Source: Lutibaculum baratangense AMV1
Lineage (GTDB): Bacteria > Pseudomonadota > Alphaproteobacteria > Rhizobiales > Tepidamorphaceae
Direction of reading: 5' to 3'
NCBI RefSeq assembly: GCF_000496075.1
Contig: NZ_AWXZ01000039.1
Location: 124,001 to 188,000, forward strand
DNA length: 64,000 nucleotides
Shown here piece after piece: positions 1 through 9,096 of the stretch. The stretch's first letter is position 1, and each line of letters opens with the position of its first letter. The position numbers and the translations under genes were made by a program. Below the pieces are notes generated by a model. It saw only the letters and a program-made list of their open reading frames with translations, did no database searches and was not told the origin of the DNA.

Positions 1-1542
1 GAACTCCATCCGCGCGAGCCCGACGCCGTCGGCCGGCAATTGCCACCAGCGGAAGCAGGCCGCGGGGTTCGCGAGGTTGAGCATCACCCTCGTGCGGGTC
101 TCCGGCACCCCGGTCAGGTCGACGTCCTCGACCGTGACATCCGCCGTGCCCTCGTAGACGAAGCCCTCGTCTCCTTCCGCGCAGGAGACCGTCACCTCCT
201 GCTCGTCGGCGAGGAGCTCGGTCGCGTTGCCGGTGCCGACGACGGCCGGCAGTCCGAGCTCGCGGCTGACGATGGCGGCATGAGAGGTCCGCCCGCCATG
301 GTCGGTCACGATCGCGGTGGCCCGCTTCATGATCGGCACCCAGTCCGGATCGGTGGTCGAGGTCACCAGCACCGAGCCGTCGACGAAGCGGCCGATGTCC
401 CTCGCGTGGTCGATCACGCAGACCCGGCCGGAGACGATCGCATCGCCGATCGAATGGCCGGTGACGAGCGTCCGCCCCTTGCCGGAGATCGTGTAGCTCT
501 TCAATGCGCCGGCCTCGCGGCGCGACTGCACCGTCTCGGGCCGCGCCTGCACGATGAAGAGCTCGCCCGTCTCGCCGTCCTTCGCCCACTCCATGTCCAT
601 GGGCAGGCCGTAATGCGCCTCGATCGTCACCGCCCAGCGGGCGAGCGTCAGGATGTCCTCGTCCTCGAGCACGAAGGCGGCGCGCTCGGCCTTCGAGGTC
701 GGCACGTTCTTCGTCGGGCCCTCGCCACCGGTCGCGTAGACCATCTTGATCGCCTTCGCGCCCTTCTTCTTGCCGACGATGGGCTTCAGGGCCGGATCGG
801 CGAGGAGGGGCTTGAACACGACGTATTCGTCCGGGTCGACGGCGCCCTGCACCACGTTCTCGCCGAGGCCGAAGGCGGCGTTGATGAGCACGACCTTGTC
901 GAAGCCCGTCTCGGTGTCGAGCGAGAACATGACGCCCGAGCCGCCGAGATCGGAGCGCACCATGAGCTGCACGCCGACCGAGAGCGCGACCTTCATGTGG
1001 TCGAAGCCCTTCGCCACGCGGTAGCTGATCGCGCGGTCGGTGAAGAGCGAGGCGTAGCAGCGGCGGCAGGCGTCGAGAAGCTGCGCTTCGCCGCGGATGT
1101 TCAGATAGGTCTCCTGCTGGCCCGCGAAGCTCGCGTCAGGCAGGTCCTCGGCCGTCGCCGACGAGCGCACGGCGACGTCGGCCTGCGGCTTGTCCGCGCG
1201 CCGGCAGAGCTCCCGGTAGGACGCGGCGATCTCCTCGGCGATGTCGGCGGGAAACTCGCCGCGCAATATGGCGCGGCGGATCGTCTGGCCGGCCTCCTGC
1301 AGCGTGACCCGGCCCTTCGAGAAGTCGTCGAGCTCCGCACCGATCGTCTCGACGAGGCCGTTTTCGGCGAGGTAGCGGCGGAAGGCGTCGGCCGTCGTCG
1401 CGAAGCCGTCCGGCACCTTCACGCCCTTCGCCTGCAGGTTCGCCACCATCTCGCCGAGCGAGGAGTTCTTGCCGCCGACGCTCGCGACGTCGCCGCGCTT
1501 CAGCTTCTCGAACCAGATCACGGAAGGAGTGTGGGTCGCCAT
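1..1542 (-). CDS. ppsA: Phosphoenolpyruvate synthase, N-terminal part (cut by window start)
   Basis: Converts pyruvate, ATP and water to PEP, AMP and phosphate in the cytoplasm, for gluconeogenesis. About 514 residues are visible of a family normally near 790-800, because the gene leaves the window on the left. The N-terminus MATHTPSVIWFEKL leads into the PEP/pyruvate-binding domain (VGGKNSSLGEM, then VAVRSSATAEDLPDASFAGQQ). The phosphohistidine swivel domain follows with its catalytic histidine in GGRTSHAAIVSRELGLPAVVG. The ATG at 1542 is preceded by a clear AGGAGG ribosome site. It lies 144 bp downstream of nicB on the same strand and is probably a separate unit. The opposite strand is also open here but encodes only a shadow. 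Confidence 0.9.
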   Translation of the reverse strand, partial: MATHTPSVIWFEKLKRGDVASVGGKNSSLGEMVANLQAKGVKVPDGFATTADAFRRYLAENGLVETIGAELDDFSKGRVTLQEAGQTIRRAILRGEFPADIAEEIAASYRELCRRADKPQADVAVRSSATAEDLPDASFAGQQETYLNIRGEAQLLDACRRCYASLFTDRAISYRVAKGFDHMKVALSVGVQLMVRSDLGGSGVMFSLDTETGFDKVVLINAAFGLGENVVQGAVDPDEYVVFKPLLADPALKPIVGKKKGAKAIKMVYATGGEGPTKNVPTSKAERAAFVLEDEDILTLARWAVTIEAHYGLPMDMEWAKDGETGELFIVQARPETVQSRREAGALKSYTISGKGRTLVTGHSIGDAIVSGRVCVIDHARDIGRFVDGSVLVTSTTDPDWVPIMKRATAIVTDHGGRTSHAAIVSRELGLPAVVGTGNATELLADEQEVTVSCAEGDEGFVYEGTADVTVEDVDLTGVPETRTRVMLNLANPAACFRWWQLPADGVGLARMEF

Positions 1543-1686
1543 GTCGAGCCTCCTGCGGCCATGTCTCGCGGGATCTGGCGAGCGGCTTCGCCGCCCGGGC
1601 CGTGAAGACGAGGGATAATCGGGCGGGACGGAGGGGGCATTGACCGCGATCAAGCTCGAGCGGGCCCAGCTCCATTCGGCCCTCGA

Positions 1687-4600
1687 CTAACCGCCGCGAA
1701 TGTGCCCCACCGCGTCTTCCAGCCCCTCCCAGGCGGGCCTGTCCGGCGCGAAACGGGCGCGGACATAGGCCGCGATCTCGGCGATCTGGCCGTTCGAGTA
1801 GGCGCCCGCATAGGACGGCATCGAGCCCGACAGGGGGCGCGGCGGCAGGGGAATGCCCTCGAGCAGCACGCGGATCAGGTTGTCCGGGCGGTCCGAATGG
1901 ACGCTCGAGTTGAGCGCGAGCGGGATCGCCGGGGCGTCCGGCGCGGCGAGCGCGTCCGCTCCGTGGCAGATCGCGCAGGCATTCTCGAACAGCCGCGCGC
2001 CGGCCTCGTGCCCCTCGACGAGGCGGGCATGGCTTTCGCTCGCGAGGCGGGCGGCGAGGGAGGCGAGGTCGCCGTCGGCGGGAGCATCGTTCAGCGAGCC
2101 GAGATACGTCGCCATCGCGCGTATGTCTTTGTCCGGGAGCTCCCGCAGCTCCTCGATCACCGGCGCCATCGGCCCGGCGGCCGAGCCGTGATGCGGCGAC
2201 CAACCGTCGCGGAGATACTGGTAGAGCGCGTTCTCCGTCCACGAGACGGGGCTCTTCGACAGCGCGGTGAGGGCAGGGGCCTCCCAGCCCTCGGCCATGC
2301 CGCCGGCGAGGTGCAGGCGTCCCGTCTTCTCCGCGCCGAGCGCGTTGCGCGGGCTGTGGCAGCCGCTGCAGTGGCCGAGGCCTTCCACGAGATAGCGGCC
2401 ACGGTTCCACGCTTCGCTGCGCGCCGGGTCGGGCTCGAGCGTGCCGGGGCGGTGGAAGAGCGCGTTCCAGCCCGCCATCGCGGCGCGCAGGTTGAACGGA
2501 AAGGCGAGGCGGCTTTCCGGCACCTCGGCCCGCACCGGCGCCTGCGACATGAGATACGCGTAGAGCGCCTGCATGTCGGCGTCGCTCGTCCGCGCGAAGC
2601 TCGTATAGGGGAAGGCCGGGTAGAGGTGGTGGCCGTCGCGCGAGATGCCCTTGCGCATCGCGCGTTCGAAGGCGGTGTAGGACCACGCGCCGATGCCGGT
2701 CTCGGCGTCCGGCGTGATGTTCGTGGCGTAGACCGTGCCGAACGGCGTCTCGATGCCGCGCCCGCCGGCATTGATGGCGCCACCTTCAGCCGTGTGGCAG
2801 ACCGCACAGGCGCCCAGGCTCGCGAGCTGCCGCCCGCGCTCGATCGTGGCGGCGGACCAGACCGACGGGTCGGGCGGAGCGATGCGGGCGATGGGCGTGT
2901 GCCAGCTCCACGCGACCGCGGCGGTCGTTAGCGCGGCGGCGGCCGCCGTCGTCAACTGGCCGAGGAGGCGGCGGCGCGGGCGCGATGGAGCCTTCGCGGG
3001 CGGGGGCAGGGCGGTGCCTTCTAGCCCCGCGCGGATGCGCTCGGGCGTGAAGGGCAGCTCGCGGAAGCGCACGCCGGTCGCGTCGTAGATCGCGTTGGCG
3101 ATCGCCGCCGCGCTCGGCACCGACGCCGATTCACCGACGCCGAGCGGCGGCTCCGACTGCCGCGGCATCATCACGACCTCGATGCGCGGCAGCTCCGGGA
3201 AATTCAGGACCGGATAGGAGCCCCAGTCCTTCGTCGCGACGGCGGTGTCGGAGAACGCGACCTTCTCCTTCATGACCCGGCTGACCGACTGCACGACATT
3301 GCCGTGGATCTGGTGCTTCACGCCGGCCGGGTTGATCATCATGCCGGAATCCTGCCCGGCGACGACCCGCTCGATCACCACCTCGCCGGTGCGCCGGTTC
3401 ACTGCGACTTCCGCCACCCAGGCGGCCTGCGCGGCCGCGGTGCCCGGGAAGGTGCCGTGCACGTAGACGGCGTAGGCGAAGCCCTGGCCGTAGGCGATCT
3501 CGCCCTCGGCGACGAGGCGAGGCGCGGTGCGCGGCGCCCAGCCGGCCCGTTCCGCCGTCTCCTTCACCAGTTCCTTCGCCCGCTCGTCCTGAAGGTATCG
3601 CAGGCGGTACTCGACAGGGTCGACGCCGGCCTCCGCGGCCAGCTCGTCGACATAGCTCTCATGCGCGAAGCTGTTCGGCATGGCGGACACGCCGCGCATC
3701 CACGCCGCGCGCACGATCGGCGCCATGTCGTGCACGACGACGCGCATGTCGTCATAGGCGTAGGGCGGGATCGCCGTGCGGTCGCCCATGTCGGAGGGCT
3801 GCGGATCGGCCTTCACGACCCCCGTCAGCAGGAGCGCGAGGTTCGGGCCCCGGTTCGAGGGATAGCGCGTCTCGAAGTCGTAGCCCGAAGGCGAGCCGTC
3901 GGCGGCGATGCCGCCGCGCACCTCCATCAGCTGCGCCGCGCCCTTCGGCTCCCAGGCGTGCTCCTGCTCGCGGGAAAGCTGAACGCGCACCGGCCGTCCC
4001 ACCGCCCGCGACAGGAGCGCCGCGTCGCCGCCGACGTCGTCCATGCAGGTGCGGCCGTAGCAGCCCGCGGCCTCGTGGCGGCGGATGTCGATCCGGTGCT
4101 CCGGGATCTCCAGGAGCCGCGAAAGGTCGGCCCGCAGCATGTGTGGGTTCTGCGTGCCCGACCACAGTGTCAGCCCGTCGCCCTGCCAGTGAGCGACGGA
4201 GCAGGAGGGCCCGATCGGCCCGTGCAGGTGGTAGGGCCAGACATAGCGCCGCTCGAGCCGCTTCGCCGCGCCGTCGATCGCCGCGTCGACGTCGCCCCTG
4301 TCGATCAGCGTGCGCGGCGTCGACGGGTTGCTGGTCAGCGCGTTCGGCACGTCGCCGAGGTCGGGCAAAGGCGGCGGCTCGCGCCATGCGACCTTCAGCG
4401 CCCGCATCGCGCGCTCGGCGTCGTCCTCGCGCTCCGCGACGATGCCGACGAAGTCGCGGATCACGACGACCGCGACGATGCCGGGGATGTGGGCGATCGA
4501 GCCCTCGTCGACGGAGATCAGGCTGTTGCCGACGAAGTCGCCCGTGTCGCGGCCGGCATAAGGCGGCCGCACGACGCGGCCGTGCAGCATCCCGTCGACG

Positions 4601-5166
4601 CGCACGTCGTGGACGTAGGTGATTTGCGCGGTCGCCTTGCCCGGCAGGTCGAGGCGCTTGTGCGGCGTGCCGACGATCCTGTGCTCGGCGACGGGCTTCA
4701 CCGCCACGTCGGCCGACAGCTCGAGCTCGATCGTCTCCTCGCCGATCAGCGCGCCGTAGCCGATCCGCCGGTCGCCGCCGGCCACGAAGACCTCGCCGTT
4801 CTCGACCTGCAGCTCCTCGGGCGCGGCGTTGAAGGCGCGGGCGGCGCGGGCGAGCAGCGCGTGGCGGGCCTGCGCGGCGGCGTTGCGCAGCGGCACGGCG
4901 GCTATCTGGATCGATTCGCTCGCGATCGTCGGGCCCTGGTCGGGCGTGCGCGAGGTGTCGCCGAGCACCATCTCGACGTCGGCGGGATCGACGTCGAGCT
5001 CCTCCGCGACGATCTGCGCGAGCGCCGTCCGGAGGCCCGTGCCGAGGTCGACATGGCCGTTATAGGCGCTGACGCGGCCGTCGCCAGTGATACGCAGATA
5101 CGTCTCGCGGCCGAGCCGTCCCGCGCCGGTGACGACGAGCGCTCCCCCGGAGCGGACGCCCGTCAT
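1687..5166 (-). CDS. nicB: NicB-like molybdenum hydroxylase large subunit with three cytochrome c motifs
   Basis: Large subunit (1159 aa) of an aldehyde oxidase/xanthine dehydrogenase-type hydroxylase, probably acting on an N-heterocycle such as nicotinate. Residues 1-720 form the molybdopterin domain, with the catalytic glutamate in PPLGVGESASVPSAAAIANA. A hydrophobic stretch near 735-760 could anchor the chain. Three heme-c motifs follow: CAVCH (about residue 785), CSGCH (about 934) and CAICH (about 1064). The length and heme count match NicB of Pseudomonas putida (about 1190 aa) and related isoquinoline oxidoreductase large subunits. The ATG at 5166 overlaps the nicA stop as ATGA, so the two are translationally coupled. 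Electrons probably pass from Mo through the Fe-S subunit to the hemes and the respiratory chain. The real substrate is inferred from neighbours. Confidence 0.85.
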   Translation of the reverse strand: MTGVRSGGALVVTGAGRLGRETYLRITGDGRVSAYNGHVDLGTGLRTALAQIVAEELDVDPADVEMVLGDTSRTPDQGPTIASESIQIAAVPLRNAAAQARHALLARAARAFNAAPEELQVENGEVFVAGGDRRIGYGALIGEETIELELSADVAVKPVAEHRIVGTPHKRLDLPGKATAQITYVHDVRVDGMLHGRVVRPPYAGRDTGDFVGNSLISVDEGSIAHIPGIVAVVVIRDFVGIVAEREDDAERAMRALKVAWREPPPLPDLGDVPNALTSNPSTPRTLIDRGDVDAAIDGAAKRLERRYVWPYHLHGPIGPSCSVAHWQGDGLTLWSGTQNPHMLRADLSRLLEIPEHRIDIRRHEAAGCYGRTCMDDVGGDAALLSRAVGRPVRVQLSREQEHAWEPKGAAQLMEVRGGIAADGSPSGYDFETRYPSNRGPNLALLLTGVVKADPQPSDMGDRTAIPPYAYDDMRVVVHDMAPIVRAAWMRGVSAMPNSFAHESYVDELAAEAGVDPVEYRLRYLQDERAKELVKETAERAGWAPRTAPRLVAEGEIAYGQGFAYAVYVHGTFPGTAAAQAAWVAEVAVNRRTGEVVIERVVAGQDSGMMINPAGVKHQIHGNVVQSVSRVMKEKVAFSDTAVATKDWGSYPVLNFPELPRIEVVMMPRQSEPPLGVGESASVPSAAAIANAIYDATGVRFRELPFTPERIRAGLEGTALPPPAKAPSRPRRRLLGQLTTAAAAALTTAAVAWSWHTPIARIAPPDPSVWSAATIERGRQLASLGACAVCHTAEGGAINAGGRGIETPFGTVYATNITPDAETGIGAWSYTAFERAMRKGISRDGHHLYPAFPYTSFARTSDADMQALYAYLMSQAPVRAEVPESRLAFPFNLRAAMAGWNALFHRPGTLEPDPARSEAWNRGRYLVEGLGHCSGCHSPRNALGAEKTGRLHLAGGMAEGWEAPALTALSKSPVSWTENALYQYLRDGWSPHHGSAAGPMAPVIEELRELPDKDIRAMATYLGSLNDAPADGDLASLAARLASESHARLVEGHEAGARLFENACAICHGADALAAPDAPAIPLALNSSVHSDRPDNLIRVLLEGIPLPPRPLSGSMPSYAGAYSNGQIAEIAAYVRARFAPDRPAWEGLEDAVGHIRGG

Positions 5167-5654
5167 GTCGGCGCGACCTCGGTGGTCTCGACCGCCCGCG
5201 CAACCGCCCGCAGGATCTCCACATGCGTGCCGCAGCGGCAGAGATTGTGGCGCAGCGCCGCGCGAATCTCCTGTTCGCTCGGGCGGGGGGTGCGGGCGAG
5301 CAGCGCCTTCACGCTCATGATCATGCCGTTCGTGCAGTAGCCGCACTGGGCGGCCTCCTCCGCGATGAAGGCGGCCTGCACGGGGTCGGGCGCCTCCGGC
5401 GTGCCGAGCCCCTCGAGCGTCACGATGCGCCGCCCCTCCATCTGCGCCACCGGCAGCACGCAGGCGCGCCGCGCGACGCCCTCGACGAGCACCATGCAGG
5501 CGCCGCACTGGGCGAGGCCGCAGCCATATTTCGGGCCGTTGAGCCCGAGGTCGTTGCGCAGCACGTGGAGGAGCGGCGTCTCCGGCGCGGCCTCGACCTC
5601 ATGCCAGCCGCCGTTGACGCTCAGCCTGAAGGCGGCCCTCGCCGACGCGCGCAT
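5163..5654 (-). CDS. nicA: NicA-like [2Fe-2S] small subunit of molybdenum hydroxylase
   Basis: A 163-aa iron-sulfur subunit that carries electrons from the molybdenum site of NicB. The plant-type [2Fe-2S] cluster cysteines are at 45, 50, 53 and 65 (YGCGLAQCGAC...C). The second cluster is bound by C104, C107, C139 and C141 (CGYCTNG and NLCRCGTH). Length and motif spacing match NicA/IorA-type subunits (about 150-165 aa). It starts 6 bp after the livF stop and overlaps nicB, so it sits inside the livK-to-nicB transcript. There is no separate FAD subunit in the cluster, consistent with a two-component NicAB enzyme that uses cytochromes rather than NAD as acceptor. Confidence 0.88.
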   Translation of the reverse strand: MRASARAAFRLSVNGGWHEVEAAPETPLLHVLRNDLGLNGPKYGCGLAQCGACMVLVEGVARRACVLPVAQMEGRRIVTLEGLGTPEAPDPVQAAFIAEEAAQCGYCTNGMIMSVKALLARTPRPSEQEIRAALRHNLCRCGTHVEILRAVARAVETTEVAPT

Positions 5655-5660
5655 GGGCCT

Positions 5661-6374
5661 CTAGACCGCGAGATACTGGTTACGCACGGCCTCGTCGGCC
5701 TCGAGCTCCGCCATCGAGCCCTGGAAGCGGATCCGGCCCTTCTCGAGGATGTAGGCGCGGTCGCAGATCAGCCGGGCGAAATGCAGGTTCTGCTCGGAGA
5801 TCACGATGCTCAGCCCCTCGCGCTTCATCGTGACGATCGCGTCGGCCATCTGCTCGATGATCTTCGGCGCGAGCCCCTCCGAGGGCTCGTCGAGCAGGAT
5901 GAGCGACGGGTTGCCCATCAGCGTGCGCGCGATCGTCAGCATCTGCTGCTCGCCGCCGCTCATCTGGCCGCCGGGCCGCCGGCGCATCTCGGCGAGGTTC
6001 GGGAAGAGCGCGTAGAGCCGCTCGGGCGTCCAGGTCGTCACGCCCTCGCGCGGCCGCTGCTGGCCGACCGTCAGGTTCTCCTCCACGGTCAGCTCCGTGA
6101 AGATCCGCCGGTCCTCCGGCACGTAGCCGAGGCCCAGCCGGGCGATCTCGTAGGTCGGCAGCGTCTCGATGCGGGTGTCGCGGAAGCTGATCTCGCCCTC
6201 GCGCCTGGCCATCAGGCCCATCAGCGAGCGCAGCGTCGTCGACTTGCCGGCGCCGTTGCGGCCGAGCAGCGCCACGACCTCGCCCGGCGCCACGTCGAAC
6301 CCCACCTCGAACAGGATCTGCGCGGGACCGTAGAAGCTGTCGAGATCGCGCACCCTGAGGCCGGCGCCCGTCAT
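5661..6374 (-). CDS. livF: Branched-chain amino acid-type ABC transporter ATPase LivF
   Basis: A 237-aa cytoplasmic ATPase of the hydrophobic amino acid/amide transport (HAAT) family. The Walker A motif is LLGRNGAGKST, the signature is MSGGEQQMLTIARTLM, and Walker B is LILLDEPSEGLAP, followed by the switch histidine region in VISEQNLHFA. The start overlaps the livG stop by 4 bp (ATGA at 6371-6374). With livG, livHM and the binding protein it forms an uptake system placed directly before a molybdenum hydroxylase. Its likely cargo is therefore an aromatic or cyclic carboxylate rather than leucine; HAAT members are known to carry varied carboxylates and amides. Confidence 0.92.
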   Translation of the reverse strand: MTGAGLRVRDLDSFYGPAQILFEVGFDVAPGEVVALLGRNGAGKSTTLRSLMGLMARREGEISFRDTRIETLPTYEIARLGLGYVPEDRRIFTELTVEENLTVGQQRPREGVTTWTPERLYALFPNLAEMRRRPGGQMSGGEQQMLTIARTLMGNPSLILLDEPSEGLAPKIIEQMADAIVTMKREGLSIVISEQNLHFARLICDRAYILEKGRIRFQGSMAELEADEAVRNQYLAV

Positions 6375-7153
6375 GTCGTCACCTTCGTCTTCGCCTGGTC
6401 GTAGACGAGGCCCTCGCCGAGATAGGTGGCGCGGACCTGCGGGTTGTGGCGCACCTCCTCGGGGTCCCCCTCGGCGATCAGTTCGCCGCGGTTCAACACC
6501 ATCAGCCGGTCGGCGTGGGCGAAGACCACGTCCATGTCGTGCTCGGTGAAGAGCACGCCGATATTGCGCTCGCGCGCGATGCGGCCCGTGAGCGCCATCA
6601 GCTCGACGCGCTCGCGCGGCGCCATCCCCGCCGCCGGCTCGTCCATCAGGAGGAGCTTGGGGTCGTTCGCGAGCGCGATCGCGAGCTCGAGCCGCTTCAC
6701 GTCGCCGTAGGCCATCTCGGCGCAGGGGCGGTCGGCATGGCTCGCCATGCCGATGAGCTCGAGGATCTCGTCGGCCTTGCCGCTCTCCATCTGCCTCGCC
6801 TGCCGCCAGAACACGTTCGTGCGGTTCTCGTGCGAGAGGAGCGCCATCTGCACGTTCTCGCGGACCGTCATCGACGAGAAGACGGCGGCCACCTGGAAGG
6901 TGCGGCCGACGCCGAGTCGCCAGATCTGGCGCGGCGACATGCCTGCCGTGTCCTGCCCGTCGATGAAGATGCGGCCGCCGGACGGCTCGATCTGGCCATT
7001 GACCATGTTGAAGCAGGTCGACTTGCCGGCGCCGTTCGGGCCGATCAGCGCCAGGATCTCACCCGGCACGAGGGTGAAGCTCACATCCTTCACCGCCTGC
7101 ACGCCGCCATAGGCTTTCGACAGGCTCTCGACGCGGAGGAGGGGCTCGGCCAT
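6371..7153 (-). CDS. livG: Branched-chain amino acid-type ABC transporter ATPase LivG
   Basis: A 260-aa ATPase partner of LivF. It begins MAEPLLRVESLSKAYGG, with Walker A LIGPNGAGKST near residue 40, the LivG-specific region between Walker A and the signature, Walker B LLLMDEPAAGMAP and the ending EEVRHNPQVRATYLGEG typical of LivG. The reading frame stays open far upstream through livHM in another register, but the ATG at 7153 overlaps the livHM stop as TGATG. That coupling and the family N-terminus fix the start. It is part of the livK-livHM-livG-livF-nicA-nicB unit. Confidence 0.92.
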   Translation of the reverse strand: MAEPLLRVESLSKAYGGVQAVKDVSFTLVPGEILALIGPNGAGKSTCFNMVNGQIEPSGGRIFIDGQDTAGMSPRQIWRLGVGRTFQVAAVFSSMTVRENVQMALLSHENRTNVFWRQARQMESGKADEILELIGMASHADRPCAEMAYGDVKRLELAIALANDPKLLLMDEPAAGMAPRERVELMALTGRIARERNIGVLFTEHDMDVVFAHADRLMVLNRGELIAEGDPEEVRHNPQVRATYLGEGLVYDQAKTKVTT

Positions 7154-9051
7154 CACGCGCCCTCCGATCCGGCGACGGCGGCCTCGCGGCCCGCGGGGCC
7201 GGCGCCGCGCCGCCGGAAGAGGGGGCCGCCCACGAGGTCTGAGATCGAGCCGACGATGCCCTTCGGGAAGGCGACGACGAGGACGACGATGAGCCCGCCC
7301 AGCACGAGCCGCGACAGGTCGGTCTGGCTCATCAGCCAGATCGAGGCGGCGGTGTAGACGATCGCGCCGACGACCGAGCCCGACACCGTGGCGATGCCGC
7401 CCAGCAGCACCATGACGAGGCCGTCGACGGATTGCGGGATCGACAGCGCGTCGGGGAAGATGCTGCCCTTCAGGAAGGCGAAGAGGGCGCCCGCGAGCCC
7501 GGCGAACGCGCCGGCGACGGCGAAGGCCGCGTATTGCACGCGCTGCCGGCTGAAGCCGATCGCGCTCGCCCGAAGCGTCGAATCCCGCACCCCCCGGAGC
7601 GCGTAGCCGAAGGGCGAGAAGACGAGCATCCTCAGCGCCGCGACGGAGAAGACGGCAACCGCCAGCGTCAGCCAGTAATAGGTGGCGGGGCTCGAGGCCC
7701 AGCCGGAGGGCCAGACGCCGAGTATGCCGTTGTCGCCGCCGGTGACGGGCACCCACTGGAAGGCGATCGACCAGAGGATCTGCGCGAAGGCGAGCGTCAG
7801 CATCGCGAAGTAGACGCCCGACAGGCGCACGCAGAACCAGCCGAAGACGAGCGCCCCGACGAGACCCGTGAGCGGCGCGATCAGGAGGGCAGCCTCCATC
7901 GGCGCGCCGAGCCACTTCACCGCCATGGCGGCGCCGTAGGCGCCGAGGCCGAAATAGGCGGCGTGCCCGAAGGAATCGAGCCCGCCGGTCGACATCAGGA
8001 ACTGCAGGCTGACGGCGAAGATCACCGCGATCATCATCTCGGCACCGACGAAGAGGCCGTAGGTGCCGAGCCAGAACGGCAGGAGCGCGGCGATCGCCAC
8101 CACGATCGCGGCGCCGATCCGCGCCTCCCGCGACCATGGCTGCCAAGGCCGGACCGTTACGCCGGCGCTCTTGTGGCCCGCGACGACCGGCTTGCCGAGG
8201 AAGCCCCAGGGCCGGATGACGAGCACCACCGCCATGCAGAGGAAGATGAGCACGAGCGAGATCGAGGGGAAGATGAGGATGCCGAAAGCGTTCAGGAGCG
8301 AGACGAGGATCGCCGCCAGGAAGGCGCCGGTGATCGAGCCGAGCCCGCCGATGACGGTGATCACGAAGACCTCGACGATGATCGACAGGTCCATGTGATG
8401 CGACACCGCCGTGCGCGGGATCTGCAGCGCCCCGCCGAGCGCGGCGAGGAAGATGCCGAGGGTGAAGACGCCGGTGAAGAGCCACTTCTGGTTGACGCCG
8501 AGCGCCGCCACCATGTCGCGGTCCTGCGTGGCCGCCCGCACCAGCACGCCCCACCTCGTCCGGTGCATCAGGAGCCACAGGCCCAAGAGCACGATCGGTC
8601 CGAGCGCGATCAGCAATATGTCGTAGGTCGGCAGCGGCCGCCCCATCACGAGTATCGCGCCCTCGAGCCCCGGCGCGCGCGGGCCGACGAGATCCTCCGG
8701 CCCCCAGACGAGGAGCACGATGTCCTCGACCATCAGCGTCACGCCGAAGGTCGCGAGCAGCTGGAAGAGCTCCGGCGCCTGGTAGATGCGGCGCAGGAGC
8801 ACCATCTCGAGCAGCGCGCCCATCACGGCGACGACGGCCGCCGCGATGAGGATCGCCGCCCAGAAGCCGACCGCGCCGTCCAGCGTGCGGGTCAGCGTGA
8901 AGGCCATGTAGGCGCCCAGCATGTAGAAGGCGCCGTGGGCGAAGTTGACGATCCGGGTGACCCCGAAGATCAGCGAGAGGCCGGACGCCGCCAGGAACAG
9001 CGACGCCGCGTTGGCGAGGCCCGCCAGGAACTGCACCACGTAGAGGGACAT
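7153..9051 (-). CDS. Fused LivH-LivM ABC transporter permease
   Basis: A 632-aa inner-membrane protein that joins the two permease subunits of a HAAT system in one chain. Residues 1-300 read as LivH (GLSLIFGVTRIVNFAHGAFYMLGAY, IVEVFVITVIGGLGSITGA). A short polar linker follows (KSAGVTVRPWQPWSREAR). Residues 320-620 read as LivM (MIAVIFAVSLQFLMSTGGLDSFGHAAYFGLGAYG, VMVLLGGIATVSGSVVGA). No stop or frame change occurs in the linker. The C-terminus is Arg/Gly-rich and cytoplasmic. Fusions of this kind occur sporadically in the family. It lies 45 bp after the binding-protein gene and overlaps livG by one base. Confidence 0.9.
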   Translation of the reverse strand: MSLYVVQFLAGLANAASLFLAASGLSLIFGVTRIVNFAHGAFYMLGAYMAFTLTRTLDGAVGFWAAILIAAAVVAVMGALLEMVLLRRIYQAPELFQLLATFGVTLMVEDIVLLVWGPEDLVGPRAPGLEGAILVMGRPLPTYDILLIALGPIVLLGLWLLMHRTRWGVLVRAATQDRDMVAALGVNQKWLFTGVFTLGIFLAALGGALQIPRTAVSHHMDLSIIVEVFVITVIGGLGSITGAFLAAILVSLLNAFGILIFPSISLVLIFLCMAVVLVIRPWGFLGKPVVAGHKSAGVTVRPWQPWSREARIGAAIVVAIAALLPFWLGTYGLFVGAEMMIAVIFAVSLQFLMSTGGLDSFGHAAYFGLGAYGAAMAVKWLGAPMEAALLIAPLTGLVGALVFGWFCVRLSGVYFAMLTLAFAQILWSIAFQWVPVTGGDNGILGVWPSGWASSPATYYWLTLAVAVFSVAALRMLVFSPFGYALRGVRDSTLRASAIGFSRQRVQYAAFAVAGAFAGLAGALFAFLKGSIFPDALSIPQSVDGLVMVLLGGIATVSGSVVGAIVYTAASIWLMSQTDLSRLVLGGLIVVLVVAFPKGIVGSISDLVGGPLFRRRGAGPAGREAAVAGSEGA

Positions 9052-9096
9052 CGATGGGTCTCGCCGTCGCGTTTCGCCGTGATCTCGGTCAGCCCC

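Noticed and set aside
40-1605. A 521-codon plus-strand open frame at the left edge
   Set aside because: The minus strand encodes phosphoenolpyruvate synthase with intact motifs; the plus frame is low-complexity.
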